Positions 42,141 through 54,478 of a stretch of 64,000 nucleotides of DNA are shown here, one piece after another; the stretch's first letter is position 1; every line of letters starts with the position of its first letter. The notes under the pieces are model-generated. The model worked only from the letters and a program-made list of their open reading frames with translations, was not told the origin of the DNA and made no database searches. A program made the position numbers and the translations under genes. This DNA is from an uncultured beta proteobacterium (GTDB taxonomy: Bacteria > Pseudomonadota > Gammaproteobacteria > Burkholderiales > Burkholderiaceae): the NCBI GenBank assembly GCA_903900805.1, contig CAIUOP010000016.1, forward strand, positions 35,041-99,040, in the 5' to 3' direction.

Positions 42141-43909
42141 GGCGGGTTGGTTTTTCTACTACGCCAAATTTAGTATTACGACTGCCAATGTGGCGGTCGC
42201 GCTTAATGCTATTTCTTTTATTCTTCGTTTTCATGATGCTATTGCTACGCGCGTTCTGGATTCAGGGCCCTGGAAATGCATTCTATGAAGCTAAGGGAGT
42301 ACGAGGAACTCAGCGTGAACTCGAGTTACCTGCAAGCCGTGGAAAAATTTTAGATCGCAATGGTCAAGTCATTGCTACTAGCTTGGAAGCAAAGTCCGTG
42401 ATTGCTTATAACGATACAGTCCCTGATGATTTGGCCGTAGAGAAAGTGCAAAAGCTTGCCGCTCTATTGCAGATAAATGAATCAGAGTTGCGCAAAAAAT
42501 TAAAAGAAGATCGTAAGCAGATTTTCTTAAAGCGTCAGGTTGAACCAGCAATTGCACAACAAATTAAACAATTAGAAATTCCGGGTATTGGCTTAAATAA
42601 CGAATATCGCCGCTTCTATCCAGAGGGTGAAGCGATGGCACACGTCGTTGGCTTTACGAATGTTGAGGATCGCGGCCAAGAGGGCATGGAGCTTTCAAGA
42701 GAAAAAGAACTTGCTGGTCATCCCGGGCAAAGGCGTGTAGTGGTTGATCGCTTAGGCCGTGTTGTTGAGGAAATGGCGATCTTGCAGTTGCCACAAAATG
42801 GTAAAGACTTAAACCTCTCTATTGATAGCAAGATTCAGTATCTGGCTTACAACGCTGTTAAGAGCGCAGTAGAGAAGCACCACGCTAAAGCTGGTGGTGC
42901 TGTAGTTTTAGATACGCAGACAGGTGAAATTTTGGCCTTGGCTAATTACCCAAGTTATAACCCAAATGATCGTAAATATCTCACGGGTGAGCAGCTTCGT
43001 AATCGCGTGTTGACAGATACATTTGAGCCTGGCTCAACCATGAAGCCATTAACGGTTGCAATTGCTTTAGAAAAGGGTGCAGTAAAGCCAGAGACCAATA
43101 TGGTGATTGGTGCTAAGTATCTTATCGGACCTAAACCCATTACTGACACGCACCCTTATGGGAATCTAACAGTTGCAGAGATTATTCAGAAATCCAGCAA
43201 TATCGGTACTGCCAAAATTGCTATTAACAGCCTGTCTCCAGAAGAGATGTGGGATTTTTATACTGCAGTTGGTTTTGGTCAGGCGCCAAAAATTGGCTTC
43301 CCTGGAGCTGTTGCTGGAACAGTGCATCCATTTAAAAAGTGGATGCCAACCGATCAAGCGCGCATTGCATTTGGCTACGGAATTTCTGCATCGCTCTTTC
43401 AGGTAGCGCAGGCCTACACAGTATTCGCACGCGATGGAGAATTAGTGCCGCTCACTATTGAGCGTAGTACTAATTTCAAACCAGGCACGAGAGTACTTTC
43501 TGCGAAGACTGCGATTGAAATGCGCACCATGCTTGAGACCGTAACCGAGCCCGGTGGTACTGCAATTAAGGCTCAGGCTGAAGGCTTTAGAGTTGGAGGC
43601 AAGACAGGGACTGCACATAAACTGGTTGGTAAAGATTATGGCAATAAGTATCGCGCTTACTTTGCTGGCTTAGCACCGATCAGTGCTCCGCGGATTGTGG
43701 TTGCAGTCATGATTGATGAGCCAACCGTTGGTGGTCACTATGGTGGTGAGGTTGCTGCACCAGTGTTCTCAACCATTGTGAGTGAAACACTTAATACTCT
43801 TAATGTATTGCCTGATAACAAAGTGAAGCAAATGGTTTTGCAAGACAAGAATCCTGAAGAGATTCGTACTGCAAATGTACAGACGCAGCAGGTGGTTCTG
43901 AAAAGATGA
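42137..43909 (+). CDS. ftsI: Penicillin-binding protein 3
   Basis: ASRGKILDRNGQVIATS; FEPGSTMKPLTVAIAL (SxxK); KSSNIGT; VGGKTGTAHK. Confidence 0.97.
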   Translation: MRRVGFSTTPNLVLRLPMWRSRLMLFLLFFVFMMLLLRAFWIQGPGNAFYEAKGVRGTQRELELPASRGKILDRNGQVIATSLEAKSVIAYNDTVPDDLAVEKVQKLAALLQINESELRKKLKEDRKQIFLKRQVEPAIAQQIKQLEIPGIGLNNEYRRFYPEGEAMAHVVGFTNVEDRGQEGMELSREKELAGHPGQRRVVVDRLGRVVEEMAILQLPQNGKDLNLSIDSKIQYLAYNAVKSAVEKHHAKAGGAVVLDTQTGEILALANYPSYNPNDRKYLTGEQLRNRVLTDTFEPGSTMKPLTVAIALEKGAVKPETNMVIGAKYLIGPKPITDTHPYGNLTVAEIIQKSSNIGTAKIAINSLSPEEMWDFYTAVGFGQAPKIGFPGAVAGTVHPFKKWMPTDQARIAFGYGISASLFQVAQAYTVFARDGELVPLTIERSTNFKPGTRVLSAKTAIEMRTMLETVTEPGGTAIKAQAEGFRVGGKTGTAHKLVGKDYGNKYRAYFAGLAPISAPRIVVAVMIDEPTVGGHYGGEVAAPVFSTIVSETLNTLNVLPDNKVKQMVLQDKNPEEIRTANVQTQQVVLKR

Positions 43910-45456
43910 GGGCAGCATTGAATATAGATCCCAATCATCTGATTGAACACTTGCACAGCCTAGCAAATAGCACAGCTAAGGTCAGTGCGGATAGTCGCCA
44001 GGTTCAGTCTGGCGATATCTTTTTTGCTTACCCTGTTGGTCAGGGCAATACATTGCGGGATGGCCGTCAATTTATTGATGCTGCATTGGAGAATGGTGCA
44101 GCAGTAGTGGTGTTTGACCCTCTAGGCTGTAACGCTCAATATCTAGATCACCCAAAATGCATCGCGGTTGAAAACCTGGCAGAAAAAGCTGGCGAATTAT
44201 CTGCTCAATGGTTTGACTATCCAAGTAAACAATTAAAAGTGATTGGTGTAACAGGTACGAACGGTAAAACGAGTATTACGCAATGGTTGGCACAAGCTTT
44301 GGATGAGCCTAATCATCGCACAGCAGTAATGGGTACCTTAGGTACGGGCTTTTCAGGTTCTTTAGTGCAAACTGGCTATACAACTCCAGATGCACCAAAG
44401 CTACAAACCCAATTTAAAGAATTATTGAATGCTGGTGCTAAGCAAGTAGTGATGGAAGTGTCATCACATGCCCTGCATCAGAACCGTGCTGCCGGTACTC
44501 AATTAAATTGTGCTGTGTTCACAAATCTGACACAAGACCATTTAGATTATCACGGCAGTATGGCTAACTATGCCGAGACAAAAGCAAAGTTATTCCAGCT
44601 GATAGGGCTAGAGCATGCCGTCATTAATTTAGATGATGCATTTGGCCGCGAGATTACTATGAAGCTTTTAGCTAAGGGTGATATTAAGGTTTGGGCATAC
44701 ACAGTTAACCAAAGCGCTCTTCAGGGATTTGAAAAGTTTGGTAATCGTTTGCAGCGTATTTACGCAAAAGATAGCATTTTAAATGGTGCCGGATATGACT
44801 CTCTGTTCACCTATGAGGGAGTCGGCAGTAATACCTTACATATTCCTGTATTGGGTGAATTCAATTTAAGCAATGCGCTTGCAGTGTGGGCTGTATTACT
44901 AACCCAAGGCCTCACTTGTGATGAGGCAAGCAAGCGAGTAAATCAATTGCGTCCTGTACTTGGACGCATGGAATTAATTCAAGTGGGTAAGCAACAAAAA
45001 GCGGAAGGTTTGTTGGTAGTAGTTGATTACGCTCACACACCCGATGCTTTGCAAAAGGCCTTACAGGCATTAGCCCCCATTGCGCAGCAACGTGGTGGAA
45101 AAATTTGGTGTGTATTTGGCTGTGGTGGCGATCGTGATATTGGTAAACGTCCTCAGATGGGTGCGGTGGCTCAGCACTATGCAGATCAAATCATTATTAC
45201 TAGCGATAACCCTAGATCTGAAGAGCCACAGGCAATTATGGAAATGATTCTGGGGGGTATCAGCCAAGAATCTTCAAATGTGCAAATGATTGTTGATCGT
45301 GCTGCAGCGATCATGGCTGCTGTGCGTCATGCTGCCCCTCAAGATATTGTCTTGGTTGCAGGCAAAGGCCATGAAACTACCCAAGAAATTAATGGTAAGA
45401 AATTTGATTTCTCCGACCAAGAGCATATTCGCTTGGCTAGCGGAGGTATAGCTTAA
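43906..45456 (+). CDS. murE: UDP-MurNAc-L-Ala-D-Glu ligase (meso-DAP adding)
   Basis: GVTGTNGKTSITQWLAQ, DNPRSEEP motif. Confidence 0.97.
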   Translation: MRAALNIDPNHLIEHLHSLANSTAKVSADSRQVQSGDIFFAYPVGQGNTLRDGRQFIDAALENGAAVVVFDPLGCNAQYLDHPKCIAVENLAEKAGELSAQWFDYPSKQLKVIGVTGTNGKTSITQWLAQALDEPNHRTAVMGTLGTGFSGSLVQTGYTTPDAPKLQTQFKELLNAGAKQVVMEVSSHALHQNRAAGTQLNCAVFTNLTQDHLDYHGSMANYAETKAKLFQLIGLEHAVINLDDAFGREITMKLLAKGDIKVWAYTVNQSALQGFEKFGNRLQRIYAKDSILNGAGYDSLFTYEGVGSNTLHIPVLGEFNLSNALAVWAVLLTQGLTCDEASKRVNQLRPVLGRMELIQVGKQQKAEGLLVVVDYAHTPDALQKALQALAPIAQQRGGKIWCVFGCGGDRDIGKRPQMGAVAQHYADQIIITSDNPRSEEPQAIMEMILGGISQESSNVQMIVDRAAAIMAAVRHAAPQDIVLVAGKGHETTQEINGKKFDFSDQEHIRLASGGIA

Positions 45457-46904
45457 TGTCTGTAATGACAACGCTTGCTCAAGTGCATGCCATGTTGCCA
45501 GGAAGTACGCTTCTGAATATTTCTGTAGAAGATGCTCAGTTATTAAATATTTCAAAGGTTGGAACTGATAGCCGTCAGATTGACTCTAAAGAATTATTTA
45601 TAGCTTTGGCGGGTGAGCGCTTTGATGCACATGACTTTTTATCCGATGTTGCTAAAGCAGGAGCAGCAGCAGTGCTCATTAGTAACAAAGATAGATGCCC
45701 TACAAATCTGCCTGCTGTTTTCGTTGCTGATACTCGCATTAGCCTGGGAGTGTTGGCAAAAGCTTGGCGTACTAATCACCTTATTCCATTGGCTTTGGTG
45801 ACTGGCAGTAATGGCAAGACGACTGTTAAAGAAATGATTGCTTCGATATTCAAGGCTGCGGTAGGTGAGCAGCATACGCTTGTCACTAAAGGCAATCTAA
45901 ATAATGATATTGGTCTACCGCTCACCTTATTAAAGCTCTGCTCTACAGATCGGCTTGCCGTAGTTGAGTTAGGTATGAATCATCCAGGTGAAACTGCTCA
46001 GTTAGCGAACATTGCACAGGCAAATATTGCATTGATTAACAATGCACAGCGTGAGCATCAAGAGTTTATGGCTACTGTAGCTGCAGTGGCACAAGAGCAC
46101 TCCAATGCAATTTCTACTCTGCCAAATAATGGTATTGCAGTCTTCCCAGCAGACTCTGAGTTTGCAGGTGTCTGGCATGAAGCTGCTGCTGGACGTAAGG
46201 TAATCGATTTTATTCTGCTATCTGGCAAGACCACATTACAGGCTGCAGTGATGGGGCGCTTATTAAGTAATGGCCACGTACAAGTGCAGACCGAGTTAGG
46301 TTCTATAGAGGTCCAATTAAATGCTTTAGGTAGTCACAATGCACGGAATGCATTAGCTGCCAGCGCTGTTGCAGTGGCAGCTGGGGTCAGTCTCGAGAAA
46401 ATCAAGCAAGGTCTTGAATCATTTGCGCCTGTAAATGGACGTATGCAGGCCAAGAAGATTGATCCTAATCACACTTTAATTGATGACAGCTACAACGCTA
46501 ATCCAGATTCAGTTAGAGCAGCAATTGATGCACTAAAGCAGTCAGGCAATATATCTTGGTTAGTTTTAGGTGATATGGGTGAAGTTGGCAACCAAGGGCC
46601 TGAGTTCCATCGCGAAGTTGGAGCTTACGCTGCCGAGCAGGGAGTCACTAAATTATTTGCTTTAGGTGAACAGTGTCAATTTGCTATTCAAGGTTTTAAC
46701 GATGTTAAGAAGAATGGGGCATCTGGCACCAGTGCAAAACATTTTTCTGAGATGGATAGTCTCATTTTGCAGTTGAGGGATGCATTACATGCACAGTCAA
46801 CTGGTAGCAATGAGCATTTAAATATTTTGGTTAAAGGTTCACGTTTTATGCGCATGGAGCGCGTAGTGCAAGCCTTGTTAGAGGAGGCTAAAACATGCTC
46901 TTAA
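45456..46904 (+). CDS. murF: UDP-MurNAc-tripeptide-D-Ala-D-Ala ligase
   Basis: [38 protein letters not shown]. Confidence 0.97.
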   Translation: MSVMTTLAQVHAMLPGSTLLNISVEDAQLLNISKVGTDSRQIDSKELFIALAGERFDAHDFLSDVAKAGAAAVLISNKDRCPTNLPAVFVADTRISLGVLAKAWRTNHLIPLALVTGSNGKTTVKEMIASIFKAAVGEQHTLVTKGNLNNDIGLPLTLLKLCSTDRLAVVELGMNHPGETAQLANIAQANIALINNAQREHQEFMATVAAVAQEHSNAISTLPNNGIAVFPADSEFAGVWHEAAAGRKVIDFILLSGKTTLQAAVMGRLLSNGHVQVQTELGSIEVQLNALGSHNARNALAASAVAVAAGVSLEKIKQGLESFAPVNGRMQAKKIDPNHTLIDDSYNANPDSVRAAIDALKQSGNISWLVLGDMGEVGNQGPEFHREVGAYAAEQGVTKLFALGEQCQFAIQGFNDVKKNGASGTSAKHFSEMDSLILQLRDALHAQSTGSNEHLNILVKGSRFMRMERVVQALLEEAKTCS

Positions 46905-48064
46905 TCTTGGCGCAATGGCTACAGGATGATTTTGGATTCTTCCGAGTCTTTAACTACATCACTTTTAGGGCGGTGATGGCAACAGTTACGGCTTTGTTAA
47001 TTGGTTTGGCTGCAGGCCCATGGGTTATTCGTAAGTTGACTGCCTTGAAAATGGGTCAAGCCGTTCGCACTGATGGACCACAAACCCATTTAGTCAAATC
47101 TGGTACTCCAACAATGGGTGGAGTTTTGATCCTAATTGGTATTTTTGTATCCTGCATGTTGTGGGCAGACTTAAGCAATCGCTTTATCTGGATTGTGATG
47201 ATTGTCACTTTTGGATTTGGTGCAATTGGCTGGGTAGATGACTATCGGAAGGTTGCTCATAAAGATCCCAAGGGAATGGCCTCGAGAGAGAAATTCCTTT
47301 GGCAAACTTTGATTGGTTTATTTGCGGCGATCTACTTAGCATTCTCAGTCTCAGAGGTTAATAACCTCAAAGTACTCCAACTTTTCTACGAATGGCTTAG
47401 AAGTGGTTTTGCTTTAGATCTTCCAGCAAAAACGAATTTGCTATTGCCATTCATCAAAGAGGTTAGTTATCCACTAGGAATGTTGGGCTTCATCATCTTG
47501 AGTTACTTGGTGATTGTTGGTAGCAGTAATGCAGTGAACCTGACTGATGGCCTCGATGGCCTAGTGATCATGCCTGTCATTTTGGTGGGTGCTGCATTAG
47601 GTGCATTTGCTTATGTGATGGGTAATGCAATCTATGCCAAATATTTAATATTTCCCTATATTCCAGGTGCTGGTGAGTTATTGATCTTCTGTGGTGCCAT
47701 GGGTGGGGCAGGTTTAGCTTTCCTTTGGTACAACGCGCATCCTGCACAAGTCTTTATGGGCGATGTTGGAGCACTTGCTCTAGGCGGCGCACTTGGAACC
47801 ATCGCGGTGATTGTTCGCCAAGAAATTGTGCTCTTTGTGATGGGTGGAATATTCGTGGCAGAAACTGTTTCAGTAATGATGCAAGTATTGTGGTTCAAGT
47901 TAACTAAGAAATATTCTGGTGAGGGCCGCCGTATTTTTCGCATGGCCCCACTTCATCATCATTTTGAATTAGGTGGCTGGAAAGAAACGCAAGTAGTTGT
48001 TCGCTTCTGGATCATCACCATCCTATTAGTATTAATTGGCTTATCTAGCCTGAAATTACGGTGA
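46895..48064 (+). CDS. mraY: Phospho-MurNAc-pentapeptide-transferase
   Basis: [42 protein letters not shown]. Confidence 0.98.
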   Translation: MLLILAQWLQDDFGFFRVFNYITFRAVMATVTALLIGLAAGPWVIRKLTALKMGQAVRTDGPQTHLVKSGTPTMGGVLILIGIFVSCMLWADLSNRFIWIVMIVTFGFGAIGWVDDYRKVAHKDPKGMASREKFLWQTLIGLFAAIYLAFSVSEVNNLKVLQLFYEWLRSGFALDLPAKTNLLLPFIKEVSYPLGMLGFIILSYLVIVGSSNAVNLTDGLDGLVIMPVILVGAALGAFAYVMGNAIYAKYLIFPYIPGAGELLIFCGAMGGAGLAFLWYNAHPAQVFMGDVGALALGGALGTIAVIVRQEIVLFVMGGIFVAETVSVMMQVLWFKLTKKYSGEGRRIFRMAPLHHHFELGGWKETQVVVRFWIITILLVLIGLSSLKLR

Positions 48065-49701
48065 GCCTAAAAACCAATATGTTGAACTTACAAAATACTT
48101 TTGCTAATCCTGCTTTTATAGCTGATGCAGGCTATCAGGCTCCCTATCGATTTTTGATTATGGGCCTAGGTGAGTCGGGGTTTGCTATGGCTAAGTGGTG
48201 TCTGCGCAATAGCGCTGCCGTTCGTTTGGTAGATACACGAGATCAGTCTCAATTCTCTGAACGCCAGAATACCTGGCTTGATGAATTAAAAATAGCCGGG
48301 CTGAACGATATTCAGTTTGGGCCATTGAGTGATGGGCTATTAACCGATATTGATGTTATTGGGATCAGCCCTGGTTTATCTCCACTCCAGGAGCCTACTC
48401 AATCATTCTTGGTGAAGGCTAGAAAAGCTAGGATTGATGTTTGGAGCGAGATCGAATTTTTTGCACGTGCAATTTCAGCCTTAGCTCGCATGGCACAAGC
48501 AAACAACTCTTCTTATTCAACATCAGTGTTAGCAATTACTGGTACTAATGGGAAAACTACTACTACTGCCTTAACTGGACAGCTTTGTGAGCGTGCCGGC
48601 AAGAAGGTTGCGATAGCTGGAAATATTAGCCCCGCAGCATTAGATAAATTGATTACTTGTCTGGATGGGGCCGACCAAATTGAAGATATGCCTGATATCT
48701 GGGTGCTGGAATTATCTAGCTTCCAATTGGTTTATACATATACCCTCAATGCAACCGCATCGACTGTTCTTAATATCACTCAAGATCATTTAGATTGGCA
48801 TGGTGATATGCAGACCTATGCAGATGCAAAAGCAAAAATATTTGGTGCGGACACCATTTGCATCTTGAACCGCGACGACTCAATTGTGATGAATTTACTT
48901 TCTGATGATCAAAAATCAGAAAAGTCGATTGTGACTTTTGGCTCTAATAGACCCAATGAGCAAGGTGCTTTTGGTATCGAGCATGACTTACGCGCTGGTG
49001 GAATCGATTGGCTAGTATGGGCAGAGATAGATGAAGATTTTGAGCCAAAGCCTAAACGTCGTCGTAAATCTGACGTAATGAAAGAAGATGAGCCGCTACG
49101 TTTAAAGCGTTTAATTCCGGCTGATGCACTCAGAATTCGTGGTCGCCATAATGCATTGAATGCACTAGCTGCGCTGGCTTTGGCTAGATCTGCTAACTTG
49201 CCTATGAATGTTCTATTGCATGGTTTACGTGATTATCACGGAGAGCCTCATCGTGTTCAGAGTGTTGCGATCGTCAATGATGTGGAATATATCGATGACA
49301 GTAAAGGGACTAACGTTGGTGCAACTGTAGCTGCGTTAAATGGCTTAGGTAGCAATGAATCTGGTAAAAGGATTTGGTTAATTGTGGGCGGTGATGGCAA
49401 GGGGCAAGACTTTAGCCCATTACGCGAACCTGCGCTGCGCTTTGTTAAAGGCGTTTTCTTGATTGGCAAAGATGGCGCTGCAATTGGTGAAGCCCTTGGT
49501 CATGACGTTCCTTGCACGATGAGCGGTAACTTAGAGACTGCGCTTAGGACGGCAGCAGAACAAGCGCAGTCTGGTGATTTAGTTTTACTTTCTCCTGCTT
49601 GTGCGAGTTTTGACCAGTTCAAAGATTATGTTGCCCGTGCCCAGGCATTTGTTAGTGAAGTTGAAGAATTAGGGATGCGTTTTGAAGGAGCTCAAGCGTG
49701 A
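48061..49701 (+). CDS. murD: UDP-MurNAc-L-Ala-D-Glu ligase
   Basis: [42 protein letters not shown] start overlapping the mraY stop. Confidence 0.96.
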   Translation: MSLKTNMLNLQNTFANPAFIADAGYQAPYRFLIMGLGESGFAMAKWCLRNSAAVRLVDTRDQSQFSERQNTWLDELKIAGLNDIQFGPLSDGLLTDIDVIGISPGLSPLQEPTQSFLVKARKARIDVWSEIEFFARAISALARMAQANNSSYSTSVLAITGTNGKTTTTALTGQLCERAGKKVAIAGNISPAALDKLITCLDGADQIEDMPDIWVLELSSFQLVYTYTLNATASTVLNITQDHLDWHGDMQTYADAKAKIFGADTICILNRDDSIVMNLLSDDQKSEKSIVTFGSNRPNEQGAFGIEHDLRAGGIDWLVWAEIDEDFEPKPKRRRKSDVMKEDEPLRLKRLIPADALRIRGRHNALNALAALALARSANLPMNVLLHGLRDYHGEPHRVQSVAIVNDVEYIDDSKGTNVGATVAALNGLGSNESGKRIWLIVGGDGKGQDFSPLREPALRFVKGVFLIGKDGAAIGEALGHDVPCTMSGNLETALRTAAEQAQSGDLVLLSPACASFDQFKDYVARAQAFVSEVEELGMRFEGAQA

Positions 49702-50969
49702 AGCTAAAAGATAAATTTTTCCCAGACAATCGTTTAGGTTTAGATCGTTTCTGGAATTTTTCTCGAGGCGAGATTGATAACTTCCGTACCGGCTTAAGAG
49801 ATGCGGTATCTGGAGTTGAGCAAACCCGCTCACGCATGATGGAGTACGACCAACTCCTTGTATGGGCGGTGCTCTCTCTTATGTTGATTGGTTTAGTAAT
49901 GGTGTATTCAGCATCGATTACTTTAGCTGATGGCCCTAAGTATGCAAACTACAGTAGTAATTTTTTCTTAATTCGTCATGTGATTTCTTTGGTAATTGCA
50001 GCTGGAGTAGGTATTTGGGTCTTCAAGATACCAACGAAGATGTGGGATCGCTATTCTCCATTGATCTTTGGATTTACCGTCCTGCTATTAATTGCAGTTC
50101 TTATTCCTGGTATTGGCAAAGGAGTCAATGGGGCTAAGCGCTGGATTCCACTAGGCTTAATGAACTTTCAGCCATCCGAGTTAATGAAATTTGCAGCTAT
50201 CATTTTTGCTGCAAGTTATACCGTGCAACGTCAAGAGTACTTGCACTCATTTGTTAAGGGCATGTTGCCAATGGGTATTGCAGTTGCAGTAGTTGGCGGT
50301 CTATTGATGGCAGAACCTGACCTAGGTGCATTCGTAGTGGTCTCCTTAATTGCATTTGGGATCTTATTCTTGGGCGGTATTAATGCCAAATTATTTGGTG
50401 GTTTGATCGTGGTTGGTTTAATGAGTGGCGCAGCGATGATCGCTCTCTCTCCATTCCGTCGCGGTCGCATGCTTGCGTTTATGGATCCATGGCAGGCGGA
50501 TAACGCTGCAAATAAAGGTTATCAGCTAACCCATTCCTTGATGGCCTTTGGTCGTGGGGAGTGGTTTGGTACTGGACTTGGTGGCAGCGTAGAAAAATTA
50601 CATTATTTGCCTGAAGCGCATACCGATTTCATCATGGCAGTGATTGGTGAAGAGCTTGGCTTCGTTGGTGTAGTTGTCATGATCTTCTTATTTTATTGGA
50701 TCGTGCGACGTGCTTTCTTAATAGGTCGAACTGCTTTGCAATTGGATCGCAGTTTTGCGGGTCTTGCGGCTAAGGGTGTTGCTATCTGGATTGGTTGGCA
50801 AGCCTTTATTAATATGGGTGTGAACTTAGGCTTATTACCTACCAAGGGTTTGACATTGCCATTAGTGAGTTACGGTGGATCTGCAATTTTGATGAATACT
50901 ATTGCGATTGCCATGCTGCTACGAATTGATTATGAGAATCGTATTTTGATGCGCGGAGGGAAGTTGTGA
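49698..50969 (+). CDS. ftsW: Lipid II polymerase / SEDS protein FtsW
   Basis: GANRW-like GAKRWIPLG, QPSELMKFA, YLPEAHTDFIMAVIGEELGF, LPLVSYGGSA. Confidence 0.97.
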   Translation: MKLKDKFFPDNRLGLDRFWNFSRGEIDNFRTGLRDAVSGVEQTRSRMMEYDQLLVWAVLSLMLIGLVMVYSASITLADGPKYANYSSNFFLIRHVISLVIAAGVGIWVFKIPTKMWDRYSPLIFGFTVLLLIAVLIPGIGKGVNGAKRWIPLGLMNFQPSELMKFAAIIFAASYTVQRQEYLHSFVKGMLPMGIAVAVVGGLLMAEPDLGAFVVVSLIAFGILFLGGINAKLFGGLIVVGLMSGAAMIALSPFRRGRMLAFMDPWQADNAANKGYQLTHSLMAFGRGEWFGTGLGGSVEKLHYLPEAHTDFIMAVIGEELGFVGVVVMIFLFYWIVRRAFLIGRTALQLDRSFAGLAAKGVAIWIGWQAFINMGVNLGLLPTKGLTLPLVSYGGSAILMNTIAIAMLLRIDYENRILMRGGKL

Positions 50970-52039
50970 CAAAACCCTCAATTTTAGTAATGGCTGGTGG
51001 TACGGGTGGACATATCTTCCCGGGTCTTGCTGTCGCTGAATATTTGCGGATCTGCGGTTGGAATGTGTCATGGCTGGGCAATCAAAATGGCATGGAATAC
51101 CGCTTAGTGAAGTCTTGCGATTTTCCATTTGAGGCTATTGAGTTTGGTGGTTTGCGTGGCAAGGGGCTCAAAGCTAAATTGATGCTGCCAATCAATTTAA
51201 TGCGCGCTTGCTTTCAAAGTTGGAAGATTATGCGCCGCATAAAACCATCGGTGGTCTTAGGTATGGGCGGCTACATTACCTTCCCTGGTGGCTTAGTAAC
51301 TAAGTTATTAAAGCGCCCCTTAGTGTTGCATGAATCTAACTCTATAGCAGGAAGTGCTAATCGTGCACTCGCAAAAATCGCCATGCGTACATTGACTGGC
51401 TTCCCAAATACGATGGCGGATGCCGAGTGGGTAGGTAACCCTATTCGTGAAGAATTTGATCATATCTCAGTACCTGCATTGCGTTACGAACAGCGTCAAG
51501 GTCCTCTATCTATATTAGTGGTGGGCGGAAGCTTGGGTGCGGCCGCTTTAAATGAAAATATTCCTGCAGCGTTAGCATTGATTTCTCAAGATGCGCGTCC
51601 TAAGATCATTCATCAAGCAGGCGATAAGCATTTAGCCGAATTGCAAAAACGCTATGCTGATTTAGGTGTCGAGGCCAAGGTTCTTCCCTTTATTGACGAT
51701 ATGCCATCTGCATATGCACAGGCAGACCTTGTGATATGTCGAGCTGGAGCAATGACGGTGTCAGAGCTAGCTGCTTGTGGCGTTGCTGCTTGCTTAATTC
51801 CTTTCCCATTTGCAATTGATGATCACCAAACTGCTAATGCAAAATTTTTAGCCGATGCTAATGCTGCTATTTTATTGCCGCAGAAATATCTTAATCCACA
51901 AGATTTAGCATTAATGATCCAAAACTTTAATCGTGCGGACCTCAAAGAAATGGCCCTACGTGCGCACGCTTTAGCTAAACCACATGCAACCTTGCGAGTA
52001 GCTGAGGTTTGCGCTGATTGTGCGGGAGTAGGCATATGA
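50966..52039 (+). CDS. murG: UDP-GlcNAc:undecaprenyl-PP-MurNAc-pentapeptide GlcNAc transferase
   Basis: [47 protein letters not shown]. Confidence 0.97.
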   Translation: MTKPSILVMAGGTGGHIFPGLAVAEYLRICGWNVSWLGNQNGMEYRLVKSCDFPFEAIEFGGLRGKGLKAKLMLPINLMRACFQSWKIMRRIKPSVVLGMGGYITFPGGLVTKLLKRPLVLHESNSIAGSANRALAKIAMRTLTGFPNTMADAEWVGNPIREEFDHISVPALRYEQRQGPLSILVVGGSLGAAALNENIPAALALISQDARPKIIHQAGDKHLAELQKRYADLGVEAKVLPFIDDMPSAYAQADLVICRAGAMTVSELAACGVAACLIPFPFAIDDHQTANAKFLADANAAILLPQKYLNPQDLALMIQNFNRADLKEMALRAHALAKPHATLRVAEVCADCAGVGI

Positions 52040-53472
52040 AGCATATCGTTCAGCAAATCCATTTCATTGGGATCGGCGGTGCCGGTATGAGCGGGATTGC
52101 TGAAGTTCTATTGAATTTAGGATATCAAGTAACTGGATCTGATCTAGCTGAAGGTGCGGCAACGAAGCGCCTAAAGGAGCTGGGCGCAGTAATTCATATT
52201 GGACATGACCCTAAAAATATTGGTACTGCAGAGGCAGTGGTCATTTCAACTGCTGTAGCAGGCAATAATCCTGAGGTACTCGCAGCGCGCGCAGCAAAAA
52301 TTCCGGTTATTCAAAGAGCGGTGATGTTAGGCGAATTAATGCGCTTAAAACAAGGCATCGCTATTGCTGGAACCCACGGTAAAACCACCACAACTAGTTT
52401 AGTTGCATCGGTGTTAGCGGAGGGCGGCCTAGATCCAACCTTTGTGATTGGCGGCAAATTGAATTCCGCAGGTGCTAATGCCCGCTTAGGTCGTGGTGAT
52501 TTCATTGTGGTTGAAGCCGATGAATCTGATGCCTCCTTCTTGCAGCTCTTTCCCGCAATGGAAGTGGTTACCAATATTGACGCTGATCATATGGATACCT
52601 ATCAGCATGATATGGCGAGACTGAAGCAAGCATTTGTGCAATTTATTCAGCGCATGCCATTTTATGGTGTAGCAGTCTTATGTATTGATGATGCTAATGT
52701 GCGTGACATTATTCCGTTTGTATCACAACCTGTATTGCGTTACGGCTTGTCAGATGATGCGGATATTAGAGCTAGCAATGTGCGTGCTGATGGAACTCGT
52801 ATGCACTTTACGGTGGAGCGCCGCACAGTTCGTAGGCATGGTAATAAGCCCGGCCCACTCAATGTGACACTCAATTTACCTGGCCTGCACAATGTGCGCA
52901 ATGCTCTGGCCGCTATTGGTATTGCCACAGAGCTAGGTGTTGGAGATGAAGCAATCACTAAGGCGCTTGCTGAATTTAGTGGTGTGGGCCGTCGCTTCCA
53001 GCGTTATGGCGAAATCCCTCTTGCCTCTGGGGGCAGTTTCACATTGATTGACGATTATGGACATCACCCAGTGGAGATGGCAGCAACTTTAGAGGCTGCT
53101 CGCGGCGCCTTCCCAGAGCGCCGTTTGGTGTTGGCATTTCAGCCACATCGCTTTACAAGAACACGAGATTGTTTTGGGGAGTTTGTTCAAGTCCTCAGAA
53201 GCTTTGATGCCTTAGTGTTAACCGAGGTTTATCCCGCTGGCGAGGCAAAAATTCCAGGTGCAGATGGTAAGAGTTTGATGAAGGCAGCGCTTGCAGAAGA
53301 GAAGGTTACAAAGGGTTTCTTAAATTCTGCTGCGGTAGTGTTTGCAGCAAATATTGCCGAGATGCCGGAAAAGTTAGCACAGGTATTAAAAGATGGCGAT
53401 GTCTTAATTACGATGGGTGCAGGGTCAATCTCTGCACTGCCACATACCTTAGCGGAGGCAAAAAGTGTCTAA
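52036..53472 (+). CDS. murC: UDP-MurNAc-L-Ala ligase
   Basis: [40 protein letters not shown] at 52036. Confidence 0.97.
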   Translation: MKHIVQQIHFIGIGGAGMSGIAEVLLNLGYQVTGSDLAEGAATKRLKELGAVIHIGHDPKNIGTAEAVVISTAVAGNNPEVLAARAAKIPVIQRAVMLGELMRLKQGIAIAGTHGKTTTTSLVASVLAEGGLDPTFVIGGKLNSAGANARLGRGDFIVVEADESDASFLQLFPAMEVVTNIDADHMDTYQHDMARLKQAFVQFIQRMPFYGVAVLCIDDANVRDIIPFVSQPVLRYGLSDDADIRASNVRADGTRMHFTVERRTVRRHGNKPGPLNVTLNLPGLHNVRNALAAIGIATELGVGDEAITKALAEFSGVGRRFQRYGEIPLASGGSFTLIDDYGHHPVEMAATLEAARGAFPERRLVLAFQPHRFTRTRDCFGEFVQVLRSFDALVLTEVYPAGEAKIPGADGKSLMKAALAEEKVTKGFLNSAAVVFAANIAEMPEKLAQVLKDGDVLITMGAGSISALPHTLAEAKSV

Positions 53473-54478
53473 GTTAGATTCAGGCCTCGGTATGTGGGGT
53501 GATCGTGTGAAGTCCGAGTTATCCAAATTGGATGCAAAATCACTGGGGCGTGTCGGGGTTTTATTGGGCGGACGTTCTGGTGAGCGAGAAATTTCTCTGA
53601 TGTCGGGTAATGGTGTTTTAGAGGCCTTACTCTCTAAGGGTGTAGATGCTCATGCTTTTGATCCAGGCCTTCGATGCCCAACTGAACTAGCAAAAGAAAA
53701 ATTTGATCGCGTATTCATCTCTTTGCATGGTCGTTATGGCGAAGATGGAACTATCCAAGGTTTATTAGAGTTATTAAATCTACCGTATACCGGTAGTGGT
53801 GTATTGGCTTCTGCTTTATCCATTGATAAGATTGCTACCAAACAAATTTGGCTAAGTAATGGTTTATCTACTCCAGAGTTTGAAGAACTCACCGCAGCTA
53901 GTAACTGGAATGCAGTAGTAAAAAAATTAGGCTTACCTTTGATTGTGAAACCAGCACATGAAGGCTCTTCACTTGGCTTGACTAAAGTAAAGTCTGTAGA
54001 TGAATTACCAGCTGCCTACCAACTGGCTGCAAGCTTAGATAAAAAAGTCATTGCAGAGACTTGTATTGTTGGTGATGAGTTAACTTGTCCATTGGTTGGG
54101 CAAGGCGAAACAGCGGAAGCATTACCAGTGATTAAAATTATTCCGCCACAAGCCAATTATGATTTTCATCATAAGTATTTCTCAAATGAAACCCAATACT
54201 TATGCCCTACGGGGCTTACTGCTGAGGTCAACGAGCACGTCCAAGAATTAGCTTTGGCTGCTTATAAAGCATTGGGCTGTCGCACATGGGGTCGCGCTGA
54301 TGTCATGCTTGATCAAAAAACTGGTAAGCCTTACTTATTGGAGATGAATACCTCACCCGGCATGACTTCTCATTCCTTGGTGCCGATGGCAGCTAAAGCC
54401 GCTGGCATTGAGTATGCCGACCTAGTCTTATGGTTACTTAAGCAAACTTTGCAAGAACAAGAGAGCGCTACTGAATGA
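53465..54478 (+). CDS. ddlB: D-alanine-D-alanine ligase
   Basis: [52 protein letters not shown]. Confidence 0.97.
   Translation: MSKLDSGLGMWGDRVKSELSKLDAKSLGRVGVLLGGRSGEREISLMSGNGVLEALLSKGVDAHAFDPGLRCPTELAKEKFDRVFISLHGRYGEDGTIQGLLELLNLPYTGSGVLASALSIDKIATKQIWLSNGLSTPEFEELTAASNWNAVVKKLGLPLIVKPAHEGSSLGLTKVKSVDELPAAYQLAASLDKKVIAETCIVGDELTCPLVGQGETAEALPVIKIIPPQANYDFHHKYFSNETQYLCPTGLTAEVNEHVQELALAAYKALGCRTWGRADVMLDQKTGKPYLLEMNTSPGMTSHSLVPMAAKAAGIEYADLVLWLLKQTLQEQESATE

Noticed and set aside
49030-49110. Basic insert [22 protein letters not shown] within MurD
   Set aside because: I recall similar inserts in other betaproteobacterial MurD proteins, so it is likely a family feature rather than novel.
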